A DNA stretch of 64,000 nt from positions 1-64,000 of the forward strand of contig CAXPEB010000030.1 of NCBI GenBank assembly GCA_964215915.1. Reading direction: 5' to 3'. Positions within the stretch are counted from its first letter, which is position 1. The number at the start of each line of letters is the position of its first letter. The translations under genes and the position numbers were made by a program. The stretch comes from UBA8524 sp964215915. GTDB lineage: Bacteria; Bacteroidota; Bacteroidia; UBA8524. The notes beneath the pieces were generated by a model. It did not search any database. It saw only the letters and a program-made list of their open reading frames with translations, and had not been told where the DNA came from. Shown here piece after piece: positions 34,179 through 43,296 of this stretch.

Positions 34179-37100
34179 ATGTTTAAAAGATTCATTCACA
34201 GACCGGTGCTGGCCATCGTGATCTCCCTGGTAATCATTTTTATGGGGTCACTGGCCATCAAGACACTTCCCAAATCCCAGTTTCCGGATATCGCGCCCCC
34301 TATGGTAATGGTCTACGCGTCATACCCGGGAGCCAGCTCCAAAGTACTGACCAATTCGGTGCTCATTCCCCTGGAACAAGCCATCAACGGGGTTCCCGGG
34401 ATGAAATACATGTTCTCCACGGCAGCCAGTTCCGGAGAGGCCAATATCCAGATCGTGTTCCATAAAGGCAGCGATCCGAACCAGGCCGTGGTAAATATCA
34501 ATAACCGTATCGCCCAGATGAAAAACCGGCTACCTCAGCTGGTACAGCTTGAGGGGATACGGGTACAGCGTCTGCAGCCGAATATGCTGATGTACGTGAA
34601 CCTGTACAGTAAGGATACGTCCAATGCCGACATGAAGTTTATCTTCAACTACGCCTACATCAATATGCTGCCTGAGTTGCAGCGTATTCATGGTGTGGGG
34701 CAGGCGCGTATCCTCGGAAGCCGGCAGTATGCCATGCGGGTTTGGCTTAATCCGGACAGGATGCGGGCCTACAATATTTCTTCCGAAGAGGTGATGGAAG
34801 CGCTTAACCAGCAAAGCATCATCGGTTCGCCCGGGCGACTGGGCCGGGCCGACAGCAAACGCTCCGAAGCCATCGAGTATGTGTTGTCTTACCAGGGCCG
34901 TTACAGCGACCCGGATCAGTATGAGAACGTGATCATACGGGCCAACTCAAAAGGAGAAGTGCTTCGACTGAAGGATGTGGCTGAGGTGGAACTGGGAAGC
35001 GAGTATTACGATATCTATTCCAATAAGGACGAATACCCCTCGGCAGCTATCCTGCTCAACCAGACTTACGGCAGCAATGCCACGGAAGTTATTGAAGATG
35101 TCAAAGCCAAGCTGGAGGAGCTCAAGGGCGGTTTTCCGCAAGGGATGGAATACGAGATCAGTTATGACGTATCGAACTTCCTGGATGCCTCCATCGAAGA
35201 AGTGATCCATACCCTGCGCGACGCCTTTATCCTCGTTGCCCTGGTGGTATTTATTTTCCTTGGCGACTGGCGCTCTACCCTGATCCCTACCCTGGCGGTG
35301 CCGGTATCGCTGATCGGGGCCTTTTTCGCCATACAGGCCTTCGGGCTCACGGTGAACCTGATTACCCTGTTTGCCCTGGTACTGGCTATCGGTATTGTGG
35401 TGGACGATGCCATTGTGGTCGTCGAGGCGGTGCACGCCAAGATGGAAGAGGAACATATCGGGCCGTATGAAGCGGTGAAACGGGTATTGGGTGAGATCAG
35501 CGGGGCCATTATTGCCATTACGCTGCTGATGACCTCGGTATTTGTTCCGGTGGCCTTTATGAGCGGACCGGTGGGAATTTTCTACCGGCAATTCTCGATC
35601 ACCATGGCCTCCTCCATTGTCATCTCCGGGATCGTGGCCCTTACCCTTACTCCCGTGCTCTGTGCAATGATCCTGAAGAATCCGCATGGAAAACCCCGGA
35701 AAAAGACAGTATTCAATCGTTTTATCGACTCCTTCAACCGCGGCTTTGACGGGCTTACCGGCAAATACTCCAAGTTGCTCCGGCTCATTGTAAACCGGAG
35801 GATGGTGACCTTCGGTATTCTGCTGGCTTTCGGGGTCGGTATTTTCGGCATCACCCGGAACCTTCCTTCCGGCTTTGTGCCCTCGGAAGACCAGGGGATG
35901 ATCTATGCCGTATTGCAGACCCCTCCCGGTTCCACGCTGGAAAGGACTTACGACAACAGCCGCATGCTGCAGGATCTGGCCCTGAAAATAGAAGGGGTTA
36001 AGTCGGTATCCGCATTGGCCGGTTATGAGATCCTTACCCAGGGAAGGGGTTCCAACTCAGGCACCTGCCTGATCAACCTGGAGCCCTGGAACAAGCGGAA
36101 GCATACGGTGCGTGAAATCATCCTTGAGCTGGAAGAGACAGTAAAAGAGATCCCCGGAGCCAAGATCGAGTTCTTCGATCCGCCTGCCGTTCCGGGTTAT
36201 GGTGCTGCCGGAGGTATCGCGCTGCAATTGCTCGACAAGAATACGGATATCAATTACCAACGGCTGGGTCATGTCACCGAAGATTTTATGACCGAGCTCC
36301 AGAAAAGAGAGGAGCTGACCGCTTTGTTCACCTTCTACCGTACGGATTACCCGCAGTATGAGCTGGAGATCGACAACGAGCTGGCCATGCAGAAGGGGGT
36401 ATCGATCGGGAAGGCTATGGATAATTTGTCGCTGCTGATCGGGAGTACCTACGACCTCGGCTTTATCAAGTTCGGGCGTTTCTTCAAGGTCTTTGTGCAG
36501 GCAGACCCCTCCTTCCGAAGGCTGCCGACGGACCTGCTGAAGCTTTATGTGCGGAATGAATCGGGAGAGATGGTGCCTTATTCTTCTTTTATGAAGATCA
36601 AAAAGACGCAGGGCATTTATGAGATCAACCGGTATAACATGTACACCACGGCTTCCATCCGATGCGCTCCTGCCAAGGGATACAGCAGCGGAGAAGCGAT
36701 CAAGGCCATACAGGAGGTGGCAAAACAAACGCTTCCCAAGGGCTATGACATCGACTGGTCGGGGTTATCGAAAGACGAAGTCAGCAGGGGAAACGAGGCC
36801 GTGTACATCTTCCTGATTGTGTTGGCATTCGTATACCTGGTGCTTGCCGCCCAGTACGAAAGTTTCTTGCTGCCCCTTGCGGTGGTATTGTCTCTTCCGG
36901 CAGGGGTCTTCGGTTCTTTCTTCTTCCTGAAGATGATGGGGCTTTCCAACGACATCTATGCCCAGGTGGCCCTGGTGATGTTGGTGGGACTACTGGGTAA
37001 GAATGCGGTACTGATCGTGGAGTTTGCGGTGCAGAAACACCGGCAAGGAGCCACGGTGCTGGAGGCTGCCCTCGAAGGCGCCAAAGTACGTTTCCGACCT

Positions 37101-37337
37101 ATCCTGATGACCTCCTTTGCCTTTATTGCCGGATTAATTCCGCTGGTAGTGGCTCACGGACCGGGAGCCATCGGTAACCGGACCATCGGATCGGCGGCCC
37201 TGGGAGGCATGTTGTTCGGAACCGTATTCGGGGTAATTGTAGTCCCCGGCCTCTATTACATCTTCGGCAAGCTGGCCGAAGGAAAATCCCTGATCCGGGA
37301 TGAATACGACAGTCCTGTAACCGAAGAAATAAAATAA
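34179..37337 (+). CDS. RND (HAE1/AcrB-type) multidrug efflux pump
   Basis: A 1052-residue inner-membrane proton antiporter, a normal length for HAE1 pumps. Twelve membrane segments surround two large periplasmic loops. The proton-relay residues are present: the Asp pair in GIVVDDAIVVVEAV (segment 4) and the Lys in LLGKNAVLIVEFA (segment 10). FVPSEDQGMIYAVLQ is a usual porter-domain stretch. It forms a tripartite pump with the adaptor upstream and the channel starting one base downstream. The HAE1 family exports drugs, detergents and bile-like compounds. Confidence 0.97.
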   Translation: MFKRFIHRPVLAIVISLVIIFMGSLAIKTLPKSQFPDIAPPMVMVYASYPGASSKVLTNSVLIPLEQAINGVPGMKYMFSTAASSGEANIQIVFHKGSDPNQAVVNINNRIAQMKNRLPQLVQLEGIRVQRLQPNMLMYVNLYSKDTSNADMKFIFNYAYINMLPELQRIHGVGQARILGSRQYAMRVWLNPDRMRAYNISSEEVMEALNQQSIIGSPGRLGRADSKRSEAIEYVLSYQGRYSDPDQYENVIIRANSKGEVLRLKDVAEVELGSEYYDIYSNKDEYPSAAILLNQTYGSNATEVIEDVKAKLEELKGGFPQGMEYEISYDVSNFLDASIEEVIHTLRDAFILVALVVFIFLGDWRSTLIPTLAVPVSLIGAFFAIQAFGLTVNLITLFALVLAIGIVVDDAIVVVEAVHAKMEEEHIGPYEAVKRVLGEISGAIIAITLLMTSVFVPVAFMSGPVGIFYRQFSITMASSIVISGIVALTLTPVLCAMILKNPHGKPRKKTVFNRFIDSFNRGFDGLTGKYSKLLRLIVNRRMVTFGILLAFGVGIFGITRNLPSGFVPSEDQGMIYAVLQTPPGSTLERTYDNSRMLQDLALKIEGVKSVSALAGYEILTQGRGSNSGTCLINLEPWNKRKHTVREIILELEETVKEIPGAKIEFFDPPAVPGYGAAGGIALQLLDKNTDINYQRLGHVTEDFMTELQKREELTALFTFYRTDYPQYELEIDNELAMQKGVSIGKAMDNLSLLIGSTYDLGFIKFGRFFKVFVQADPSFRRLPTDLLKLYVRNESGEMVPYSSFMKIKKTQGIYEINRYNMYTTASIRCAPAKGYSSGEAIKAIQEVAKQTLPKGYDIDWSGLSKDEVSRGNEAVYIFLIVLAFVYLVLAAQYESFLLPLAVVLSLPAGVFGSFFFLKMMGLSNDIYAQVALVMLVGLLGKNAVLIVEFAVQKHRQGATVLEAALEGAKVRFRPILMTSFAFIAGLIPLVVAHGPGAIGNRTIGSAALGGMLFGTVFGVIVVPGLYYIFGKLAEGKSLIRDEYDSPVTEEIK

Positions 37338-37338
37338 C

Positions 37339-38772
37339 ATGAAGACGAATCGAATTTATAGGTATATCGGAGTGGCTTGTATAACCGTGTTCTTTGCAGG
37401 CTGCTCCATTCCCGAACTGGTGAAAAAATCCCCCCGGGAAGATCTTCCCCAAACGTTCCGGAATTCACCGGATTCGCTGAATACGGCAACGATCCAGTGG
37501 AAGCACTTCTTCAACGATTCCAGCCTGATTGCCCTGATCGATACGGCCCTGATGAATAACCAGGACCTGAACATCACGCTTCAGGATATCGAAATCGCCC
37601 GCAACACCATACAGTCGCGTAAAGGAGAATACCTGCCCTTTGTAAGGCTTGGCGCGGGTGCCGGTGCTGAAAAATCGGGGCGTTATACCCGGAAGGGTGC
37701 GCTTGAGGCCACAACCGACGTGAAGCCGGGCACTCCTTTTCCGGAGGTGCTTCCTGACTATACTTTCGGGGCCAACGTTTCCTGGGAGGTTGATATCTGG
37801 AAAAAGCTCCGCAATGCGAAGAAGGTGGCGGTGTATGATTTCCTGTCGACCACCGAAGGACGGAACTTTATGGTGACACACCTGGTGGCCGAGATCGCTT
37901 ACTCCTATTACGAGTTGATGGCACTGGACAACCAGCTGGAAATATTGAAGCAGAATATCGATATCCAGAAGAATGCCCTGGAGATTGTGCGGCTGCAGAA
38001 AATGGCCGGAAAAGTAACGGAGCTGGCGGTACTCCGGTTTGAAGCCGAGGTGAAAAAGAACCAGAGCCGGCAGTTCTATATCGAACAGAAGATCATAGAA
38101 ACCGAAAACCGGATCAACTTCCTGGTGGGCCGTTTCCCGCGTCCTATCGACCGGGATTCCCGGGACTTTGCGAATAGGATGCCCGACAGTATCCATGCGG
38201 GTATCCCTTCGCAGCTCCTGGCGAACCGCCCGGATATCCGGCAGGCGGAGTACGACCTGATCGCTGCCAGGCTGGATATCAAAGTTGCCAAGGCTAATTT
38301 TTATCCTTCGCTGCGTATCACGGGCGGACTGGGTTACCAGGCTTTTAACCCGCAGTACCTGGTACTGACACCCAAGTCCCTGATCTATAACCTGGCCGGA
38401 GAGTTGATGTCACCCCTCATCAACAGGAAGGCAATAAAGGCTACTTACCTGAATGCCAATGCCAAGCAGATACAGGCCATCTACAATTATGAGCGGGCTG
38501 TTCTGAATGCGTTCGTTGACGTAACCAATGGTATGGCGAATATCAGCAACCTGAAAAGCAGCTACGATTACAAAGCCGGACAGGTAGATGCATTAACCCG
38601 ATCCATTTCCATTTCCACCACCTTGTTCAAATCGGCAAGGGCCGATTATATGGAGGTGTTGCTGACCCAGCGCGATGCCCTGGAGTCAAGGATGGAACTG
38701 ATCGAGATCAAACAGCAACAAATGAATGCCGTCGTCAATATGTACCAGGCACTGGGTGGCGGCTGGAACTAG
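37339..38772 (+). CDS. Outer-membrane efflux channel (TolC/OprM/NodT family)
   Basis: A 477-residue lipoprotein; the lipobox is VFFAGC at about residue 20. Two repeats of the outer-membrane efflux domain are visible as long helical pairs around ALMNNQDLNITLQDIEIARN and LLANRPDIRQAEYDLIAARLD; the second contains the family landmark RPDI. It is the trimeric outer-membrane duct for the pump encoded directly upstream (one base apart). A strong terminator follows at 38809. All three parts of the efflux machine are complete and intact. Confidence 0.95.
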   Translation: MKTNRIYRYIGVACITVFFAGCSIPELVKKSPREDLPQTFRNSPDSLNTATIQWKHFFNDSSLIALIDTALMNNQDLNITLQDIEIARNTIQSRKGEYLPFVRLGAGAGAEKSGRYTRKGALEATTDVKPGTPFPEVLPDYTFGANVSWEVDIWKKLRNAKKVAVYDFLSTTEGRNFMVTHLVAEIAYSYYELMALDNQLEILKQNIDIQKNALEIVRLQKMAGKVTELAVLRFEAEVKKNQSRQFYIEQKIIETENRINFLVGRFPRPIDRDSRDFANRMPDSIHAGIPSQLLANRPDIRQAEYDLIAARLDIKVAKANFYPSLRITGGLGYQAFNPQYLVLTPKSLIYNLAGELMSPLINRKAIKATYLNANAKQIQAIYNYERAVLNAFVDVTNGMANISNLKSSYDYKAGQVDALTRSISISTTLFKSARADYMEVLLTQRDALESRMELIEIKQQQMNAVVNMYQALGGGWN

Positions 38773-38808
38773 CATAGGGGGTTAGCAGAGTGCTTGGTTG
38801 TGTCCCTG

Positions 38809-38837
38809 CCCGGAATATTCCGGGTGGGGATTTTTTT
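38809..38837 (+). terminator. Terminator of the efflux operon
   Basis: A perfect palindrome CCCGGAATATTCCGGG (38809-38824) is followed by GGGGA and a run of seven T. The palindrome core recurs in the intergenic region near 41003, so it may also be a dispersed repeat. Confidence 0.8.
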
Positions 38838-38875
38838 ATACGCAAAGAATGGAAAACGCATTTATTCCGAGCCAT

Positions 38876-39844
38876 TTACCCACCCAGAAGAATCCGGCAG
38901 AGCAAAAAATAAAAAGGAATGCCTACTATAATATTTACCGGAAAGGTTATTCCCAGCGCCATCGGCAGGTACAAACCCGGATTAGCCCCGGGCACCGCAT
39001 TGCGCATGGCAGCAGGAACGGCAATGTACGAGGCGCTGGCACCCAGAAGAGCAAATAGCAGGATATTCCCTGCAGAATCCGTAAACCGGCTGGCCAGAAG
39101 CAAGGCCAGGGTCCCGTTAAGAAAGGGTACGATAACGGAAAAACCCAGGACAAACAGGCCGTTTTTCAGAATACTCTGAATCTGCCGGCCGGCTGAAATC
39201 CCCATGTCCAACAGGAATACCGACAGGAACCCCTTAAAGATATCGGTAGTAAAGGGTTTTATTCCTTCTGCCTGCTTTTCACTGGCCAGGAATCCGATGC
39301 ATAAGCTCCCGAGAATGAGCAATACACTGGCATTGGTAAGAGCATGCCGAAGAATCCCGGAGAGCGATGGCCGGGATGCCTGGGTTTCCCGGGTGTACAG
39401 GTTAATCATTAGCACTCCGATTACGATGGCCGGAGCTTCCATCAGGGCCATTACCGCTATCATGTGCCCACTGTATGCCTGACCCTGCATTTCCAGAAAT
39501 GCAATGGCCGTTACAAAGGTTACCGCGCTCACTGACCCATAGGAAGCCGCTATGGCACCGGAATTCTCCACACTGAATTTGCGCTTCAGAATATAAAAGG
39601 TGTACAGGGGGACAAAGAGGGCCAGTCCAACACCCAATACCATGCTCAGGCCAATCTCCATTCCTGCACTGGAATGTGCTAGTTCCTGTCCGCCTTTGAA
39701 CCCGATGGACAACAACAGGTATATGGAAATAAACCGGGAAGATGTTTCCGGTATCTGCAGGTCACTTTTCAGTCGGGCACCCAGTATTCCCAACAGGAAA
39801 AATAACAGGGCTGGATTGGTAAGGTTTTCTATAAGTCCGTTCAT
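38876..39844 (-). CDS. sbtA: SbtA-family sodium-dependent bicarbonate permease
   Basis: A 322-residue membrane protein with 10 predicted segments in two inverted halves. Family landmarks are LLSIGFKGGQEL near the N-terminus and SYIAVPAAMRNAVPGANPG with LYLPMALGITFPVNI near the C-terminus, which match the SbtA (DUF897) bicarbonate carriers. The PII-like partner SbtB is not next to it. It is divergent from a LysR-type regulator with 91 bases between the start codons, a layout typical of a regulator controlling its neighbour. In heterotrophs SbtA probably supplies bicarbonate for anaplerotic carboxylation (inference). Confidence 0.88.
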   Translation of the reverse strand: MNGLIENLTNPALLFFLLGILGARLKSDLQIPETSSRFISIYLLLSIGFKGGQELAHSSAGMEIGLSMVLGVGLALFVPLYTFYILKRKFSVENSGAIAASYGSVSAVTFVTAIAFLEMQGQAYSGHMIAVMALMEAPAIVIGVLMINLYTRETQASRPSLSGILRHALTNASVLLILGSLCIGFLASEKQAEGIKPFTTDIFKGFLSVFLLDMGISAGRQIQSILKNGLFVLGFSVIVPFLNGTLALLLASRFTDSAGNILLFALLGASASYIAVPAAMRNAVPGANPGLYLPMALGITFPVNIIVGIPFYFLLCRILLGG

Positions 39845-39869
39845 GGATACACTTGCCGGTTAGCGGGTG

Positions 39870-39877
39870 CAAATCAA
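39870..39877 (-). promoter_or_regulatory. Promoter -7 element for sbtA
   Basis: The minus strand reads TTGATTTG, one mismatch from TAnnTTTG, giving a start of transcription near 39863 and a leader of about 19 bases. Confidence 0.35.
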
Positions 39878-39889
39878 CACAGGTCATTC

Positions 39890-39916
39890 GATAAGTTTTT
39901 ATTTATTGTTTTTATC
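39890..39916. promoter_or_regulatory. Possible LysR operator
   Basis: GATAA and TTATC form a spaced inverted repeat in the AT-rich gap between sbtA and the LysR gene. LysR proteins bind T-N11-A type dyads in such gaps. The match is weak and rests on position. Confidence 0.3.
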
Positions 39917-39935
39917 AGGTTCATTTGCATTCTTT

Positions 39936-40823
39936 ATGGATTATACGTTTCACCAGCTACGAATCTTCTGCAAGGTGGTAGAGCTGCAAAGCATTACCCG
40001 GGCTGCAGAAGCGCTGCATCTCAGTCAGCCTGCGGTATCCATACAGGTAAAAAAATTCCAGGATCAGTTCACCATTCCGCTCACCCAACTGGTTGGGAAA
40101 CAATTGTACATTACAGACTTCGGGCAGTCGATCGCCGCAATAGCACAGTCAATACTCAGAGAATCGGATGCCCTGCTTTACAAAACCCGACAATATGCCG
40201 GATTACTTACCGGCAAGCTCAGAATATCTTCCGCATCAACAGGGAAGTATGTCATTCCTTATTTTCTTACAGAATTTCTCAGCCGCCATCCGGGTATTGA
40301 TCTTGTGCTGGATGTCTCTAACAAAGAATCGGTATTGAATCATTTGCGGCATAACCGGATTGATTTTGCTCTTGTGTCGGTGGTTCCGGAAGATTTGGAT
40401 ACGGAAGAAGAACTCCTGTTGGAAAACAAACTTTACCTGGTAGGTAACAGCCCTTCGCCCGAAAAGGACAAGCCACTGATATTCCGTGAAAAGGGCTCCG
40501 CCACACGTTTGGCTATGGACCGGTATTTCCATACGGAAACAGACAGGACCAAGCTGGAGCTTACTTCCAATGAGGCGGTGAAGCAGGCCGTGATAGCCGG
40601 ACTGGGGTACTCCATACTTCCGCTTATCGGCTTGAAAAACGAACTACACAATGGCGAATTGTTTATCCTGCCTTCAAAAGGACTGCCTATCGAAACAACC
40701 TGGAGGCTGATCTGGCTGCGAAAACATTCGCTGTCTCCAATTGCCCGGGCTTACCTCGATTATGTGCGAATCAGTAAAGCTTCGATTATGGAAAAGCATT
40801 TTTCCTGGTACCACAATTTCTGA
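39936..40823 (+). CDS. LysR-family transcriptional regulator
   Basis: The start at 39936 (MDYTFHQLRIFCKVV) is chosen over 39867 because the helix-turn-helix normally begins within a few residues of the start. The protein is 295 residues. The HTH is at about 18-40 (SITRAAEALHLSQPAVSIQV), followed by the periplasmic-binding-like effector domain (LRISSASTGKYVIPYFLTEF). The N-terminal pattern resembles CbbR/CmpR regulators of carbon-fixation and bicarbonate-uptake genes. It is divergent from sbtA, so it probably controls it in response to carbon status. No other target is evident. Confidence 0.9.
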   Translation: MDYTFHQLRIFCKVVELQSITRAAEALHLSQPAVSIQVKKFQDQFTIPLTQLVGKQLYITDFGQSIAAIAQSILRESDALLYKTRQYAGLLTGKLRISSASTGKYVIPYFLTEFLSRHPGIDLVLDVSNKESVLNHLRHNRIDFALVSVVPEDLDTEEELLLENKLYLVGNSPSPEKDKPLIFREKGSATRLAMDRYFHTETDRTKLELTSNEAVKQAVIAGLGYSILPLIGLKNELHNGELFILPSKGLPIETTWRLIWLRKHSLSPIARAYLDYVRISKASIMEKHFSWYHNF

Positions 40824-41000
40824 ATGTATAAAATTCAGCCGGTGACAGGCAATAACAAAATGCTGACAATAGTATCTCTAGGTAGCCAGACATCCGTAGA
40901 AAAAAACAAATAAGCATTTGATTCATTAATTCGGTGTCCGTAAATTAGGAAGGGATGACCAAAACCAAAGGAAAGCACCCCAGAATAGTGTCCGGACCCC

Positions 41001-41078
41001 TGCCCGGAATACCTCTACCTTTTTAGTATCCGGGCAGAAATTCTGCCCAATTCCGTAGCCGGATAGTACTATTCCGGG
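41001..41078. repeat. Nested inverted repeats upstream of the LytS-type kinase
   Basis: Three stems nest in 78 bases: outer CCCGGAATA (41003) with TATTCCGGG (41070), middle TAGTATCCGG (41024) with CCGGATAGTACTA (41059), inner GGGCAGAA (41032) with TTCTGCCC (41041). The outer stem core matches the terminator palindrome at 38809. It lies in the 295-base gap after the LysR gene. It could be a mobile repeat remnant, a cruciform or a leader structure. Confidence 0.55.
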
Positions 41079-41118
41079 TGAATCCTAAATTAGGGTCTCA
41101 CTTAGAAAGTGAACTGAT

Positions 41119-43296
41119 TTGTTACTAAACCAAACACAAGACCGGTTTTTGTTAAAACCGCGGCTAACAAATGCCCTTTTATTCTTCCTGATCTGTAAAT
41201 TATCCTACAGTGCCCCCCCTATGCTGAAGTATGAAAAAAAAGAGGGTTTCAAAACCAATATGTATAATTTTCATCTTCTTGAAGACTCCAGGGGCTATAT
41301 ATGGTCAGCTTCCCAAACGGGAGTAATTCGATATGACGGCCATACCTACACCTATTTCGGTCTGGCGGAAGGGCTTCCGGATTGGCTGAGTCTCCGCTTT
41401 ATCCAGGATCCCCACAACCGGCTATGGGTACAGACTTTTGGCGGTTATGCCATTTTTAACGGAACTTCATTCGTCCCCTACGCCCACAATGAAAGGATCA
41501 AATCCCTGGCATACCGGGATCAGACCTGGCATTTTCAGGTAGACCGTAACAACAGCTTATACCTGGGAACAACCCGCAGGGGTCTCTGGAAAATCGACGA
41601 CCGGGGGAAGCTCACCGAGGCAATTCCTGCAAACAACACCTGGAAAGGGATCGGGATATGGTTACCGGATTCTTTGCCCCCGGTGGTCTTCGGGTTAATG
41701 GATACCCTGGATAACCGACTCCTGGAGGAAGAGCTGCATCTGTTCGATTCCCGGTTTAACCACATAAAAACCATACCGGCCAAATTTTATCGTAACAAAC
41801 AGGATTGCCGACCGTTTTTCATCAGTTGTAAAGACGGTACACTGGTTCTCAGCTTCGGACATAATCTTTTCAGAATTAACCGGGAAGGGATCACCCAATA
41901 CATTCAGCAGCCGGGCATGATCAATTCTGTCTGGGAAGATCCCTGGGGAAATCTATGGGTAGCCACGATTGATAACGGTATCCTTATCTATCCCGGGGGA
42001 ACACTAAGTCCGGATAACGAGAAACGGTATTTTGCAGGTGTAACGGTCAATTGGATCACTCAGGACCATGAAGGCGGTATCTGGCTTAGTGTCAGAAAAA
42101 ACGGGGTATGGCACCTCCCGGATCCTCCTTTTACCGGTATGTATCCCTCCGATACGGCACATGGGTTAATTGCCCTCCGCAAGTATCCTGCTCGTCCGAG
42201 CATCCCCTTGCTTCCCGTATTCCTTACAGGCCTTCGCATCTCAGGCCGGGATACCGGCATACTCTCCCATTATTCCCTGGATCACGATGAAAACACCCTG
42301 ACCATTGCCTACACCGGTATTTCATTCAGGCCCCGCAAGATTTTATTCCGCTACCGGTTACGAGGCTTTGACCCGGAATGGCAAAGTACGGAACAGCGGA
42401 CGGTTGAATACAGGGACCTTCCTTCCGGGAACTACACCTTTGAAATGTATGCACAAGCGGATGGAGGAACACGAAGTGTTCAGCCGGTTAAATTCTCGTT
42501 TACCATCAGGGCGCCGTATTGGGAGTCGTGGTGGTTCCGTACCCTTTCCGGGTTGACTTTTGTTATGCTTATCGGCTTTATATGGTGGTTGCGCCACCGA
42601 AAACGGGCGGCAAAACGGAAGCTGGAACAGCGTCTTTTGCAACTGGAAAGCACGGCTCTGCGGGCCCAGATAAACCCGCATTTTATTTTCAATGTCCTCA
42701 TAGCCATCCAGGATTTTATGGCCAGGGGAGACAAATCGGCATCGGAGGTTTACCTGGTGCGGTTTTCACGCCTGGTGCGCCTGATCCTGGAGGACTCGCG
42801 GGAAGGGCTTGTCCTCTTGTCTCGCGAACTGGAGACCCTGGAATATTACCTCGAACTGGAGAGAGTTCGGTTTGACCACCGGTTCAGTTACGCCATTGAC
42901 CTGGGACCGGATGTCCATCCCCAACAGATTCTATTACCTCCCATGCTGATACAGCCTTATGTAGAGAATGCCATTATCCACGGAATAGGCACAGAAAATG
43001 AGAGTGGACATATTTCAATTGGTTTCCGCATGGAAAATAAGGATCGGCTTTGCTGCACGGTAAAAGACAATGGGAAAGGTTGTTTGGAAAACACTTCTGC
43101 AGACCGAAAGCCTGACAGTCACAGGCCCCTGGGACTTCTGCTTAGCCGTGAGCGACTTGAACTCCTCAACAGAAGTTTTAACGAACTACCCAATGTGGAG
43201 GTAAAGGATCTGAAGCAGGAAGGTTCTGCAGAATCGGGAACGCAGGTCACCATCCATATCCCCGTCATCCATAAACAAAGCAGCGGGCAATTATGA
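41119..43296 (+). CDS. LytS-type sensor histidine kinase with beta-propeller and Y_Y_Y domains
   Basis: A 725-residue sensor. After a signal-like N-terminus (LTNALLFFLICKLSYSA), residues about 45-335 contain ligand-binding propeller repeats (GYIWSASQTGVIRYDG, GNLWVATIDNGILIYPGG, GGIWLSVRKNGVWHL). A Y_Y_Y domain (about 395-464) precedes a single membrane helix (472-491). The kinase core is the His_kinase/LytS type with His521 in AQINPHFIFN and an N-box in PYVENAIIHG. The first in-frame ATG (41221) would remove the signal peptide, so translation probably starts at TTG (41119 or 41149). The propeller is much shorter than in hybrid kinases. It overlaps its regulator gene by 4 bases. Confidence 0.88.
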   Translation: MLLNQTQDRFLLKPRLTNALLFFLICKLSYSAPPMLKYEKKEGFKTNMYNFHLLEDSRGYIWSASQTGVIRYDGHTYTYFGLAEGLPDWLSLRFIQDPHNRLWVQTFGGYAIFNGTSFVPYAHNERIKSLAYRDQTWHFQVDRNNSLYLGTTRRGLWKIDDRGKLTEAIPANNTWKGIGIWLPDSLPPVVFGLMDTLDNRLLEEELHLFDSRFNHIKTIPAKFYRNKQDCRPFFISCKDGTLVLSFGHNLFRINREGITQYIQQPGMINSVWEDPWGNLWVATIDNGILIYPGGTLSPDNEKRYFAGVTVNWITQDHEGGIWLSVRKNGVWHLPDPPFTGMYPSDTAHGLIALRKYPARPSIPLLPVFLTGLRISGRDTGILSHYSLDHDENTLTIAYTGISFRPRKILFRYRLRGFDPEWQSTEQRTVEYRDLPSGNYTFEMYAQADGGTRSVQPVKFSFTIRAPYWESWWFRTLSGLTFVMLIGFIWWLRHRKRAAKRKLEQRLLQLESTALRAQINPHFIFNVLIAIQDFMARGDKSASEVYLVRFSRLVRLILEDSREGLVLLSRELETLEYYLELERVRFDHRFSYAIDLGPDVHPQQILLPPMLIQPYVENAIIHGIGTENESGHISIGFRMENKDRLCCTVKDNGKGCLENTSADRKPDSHRPLGLLLSRERLELLNRSFNELPNVEVKDLKQEGSAESGTQVTIHIPVIHKQSSGQL

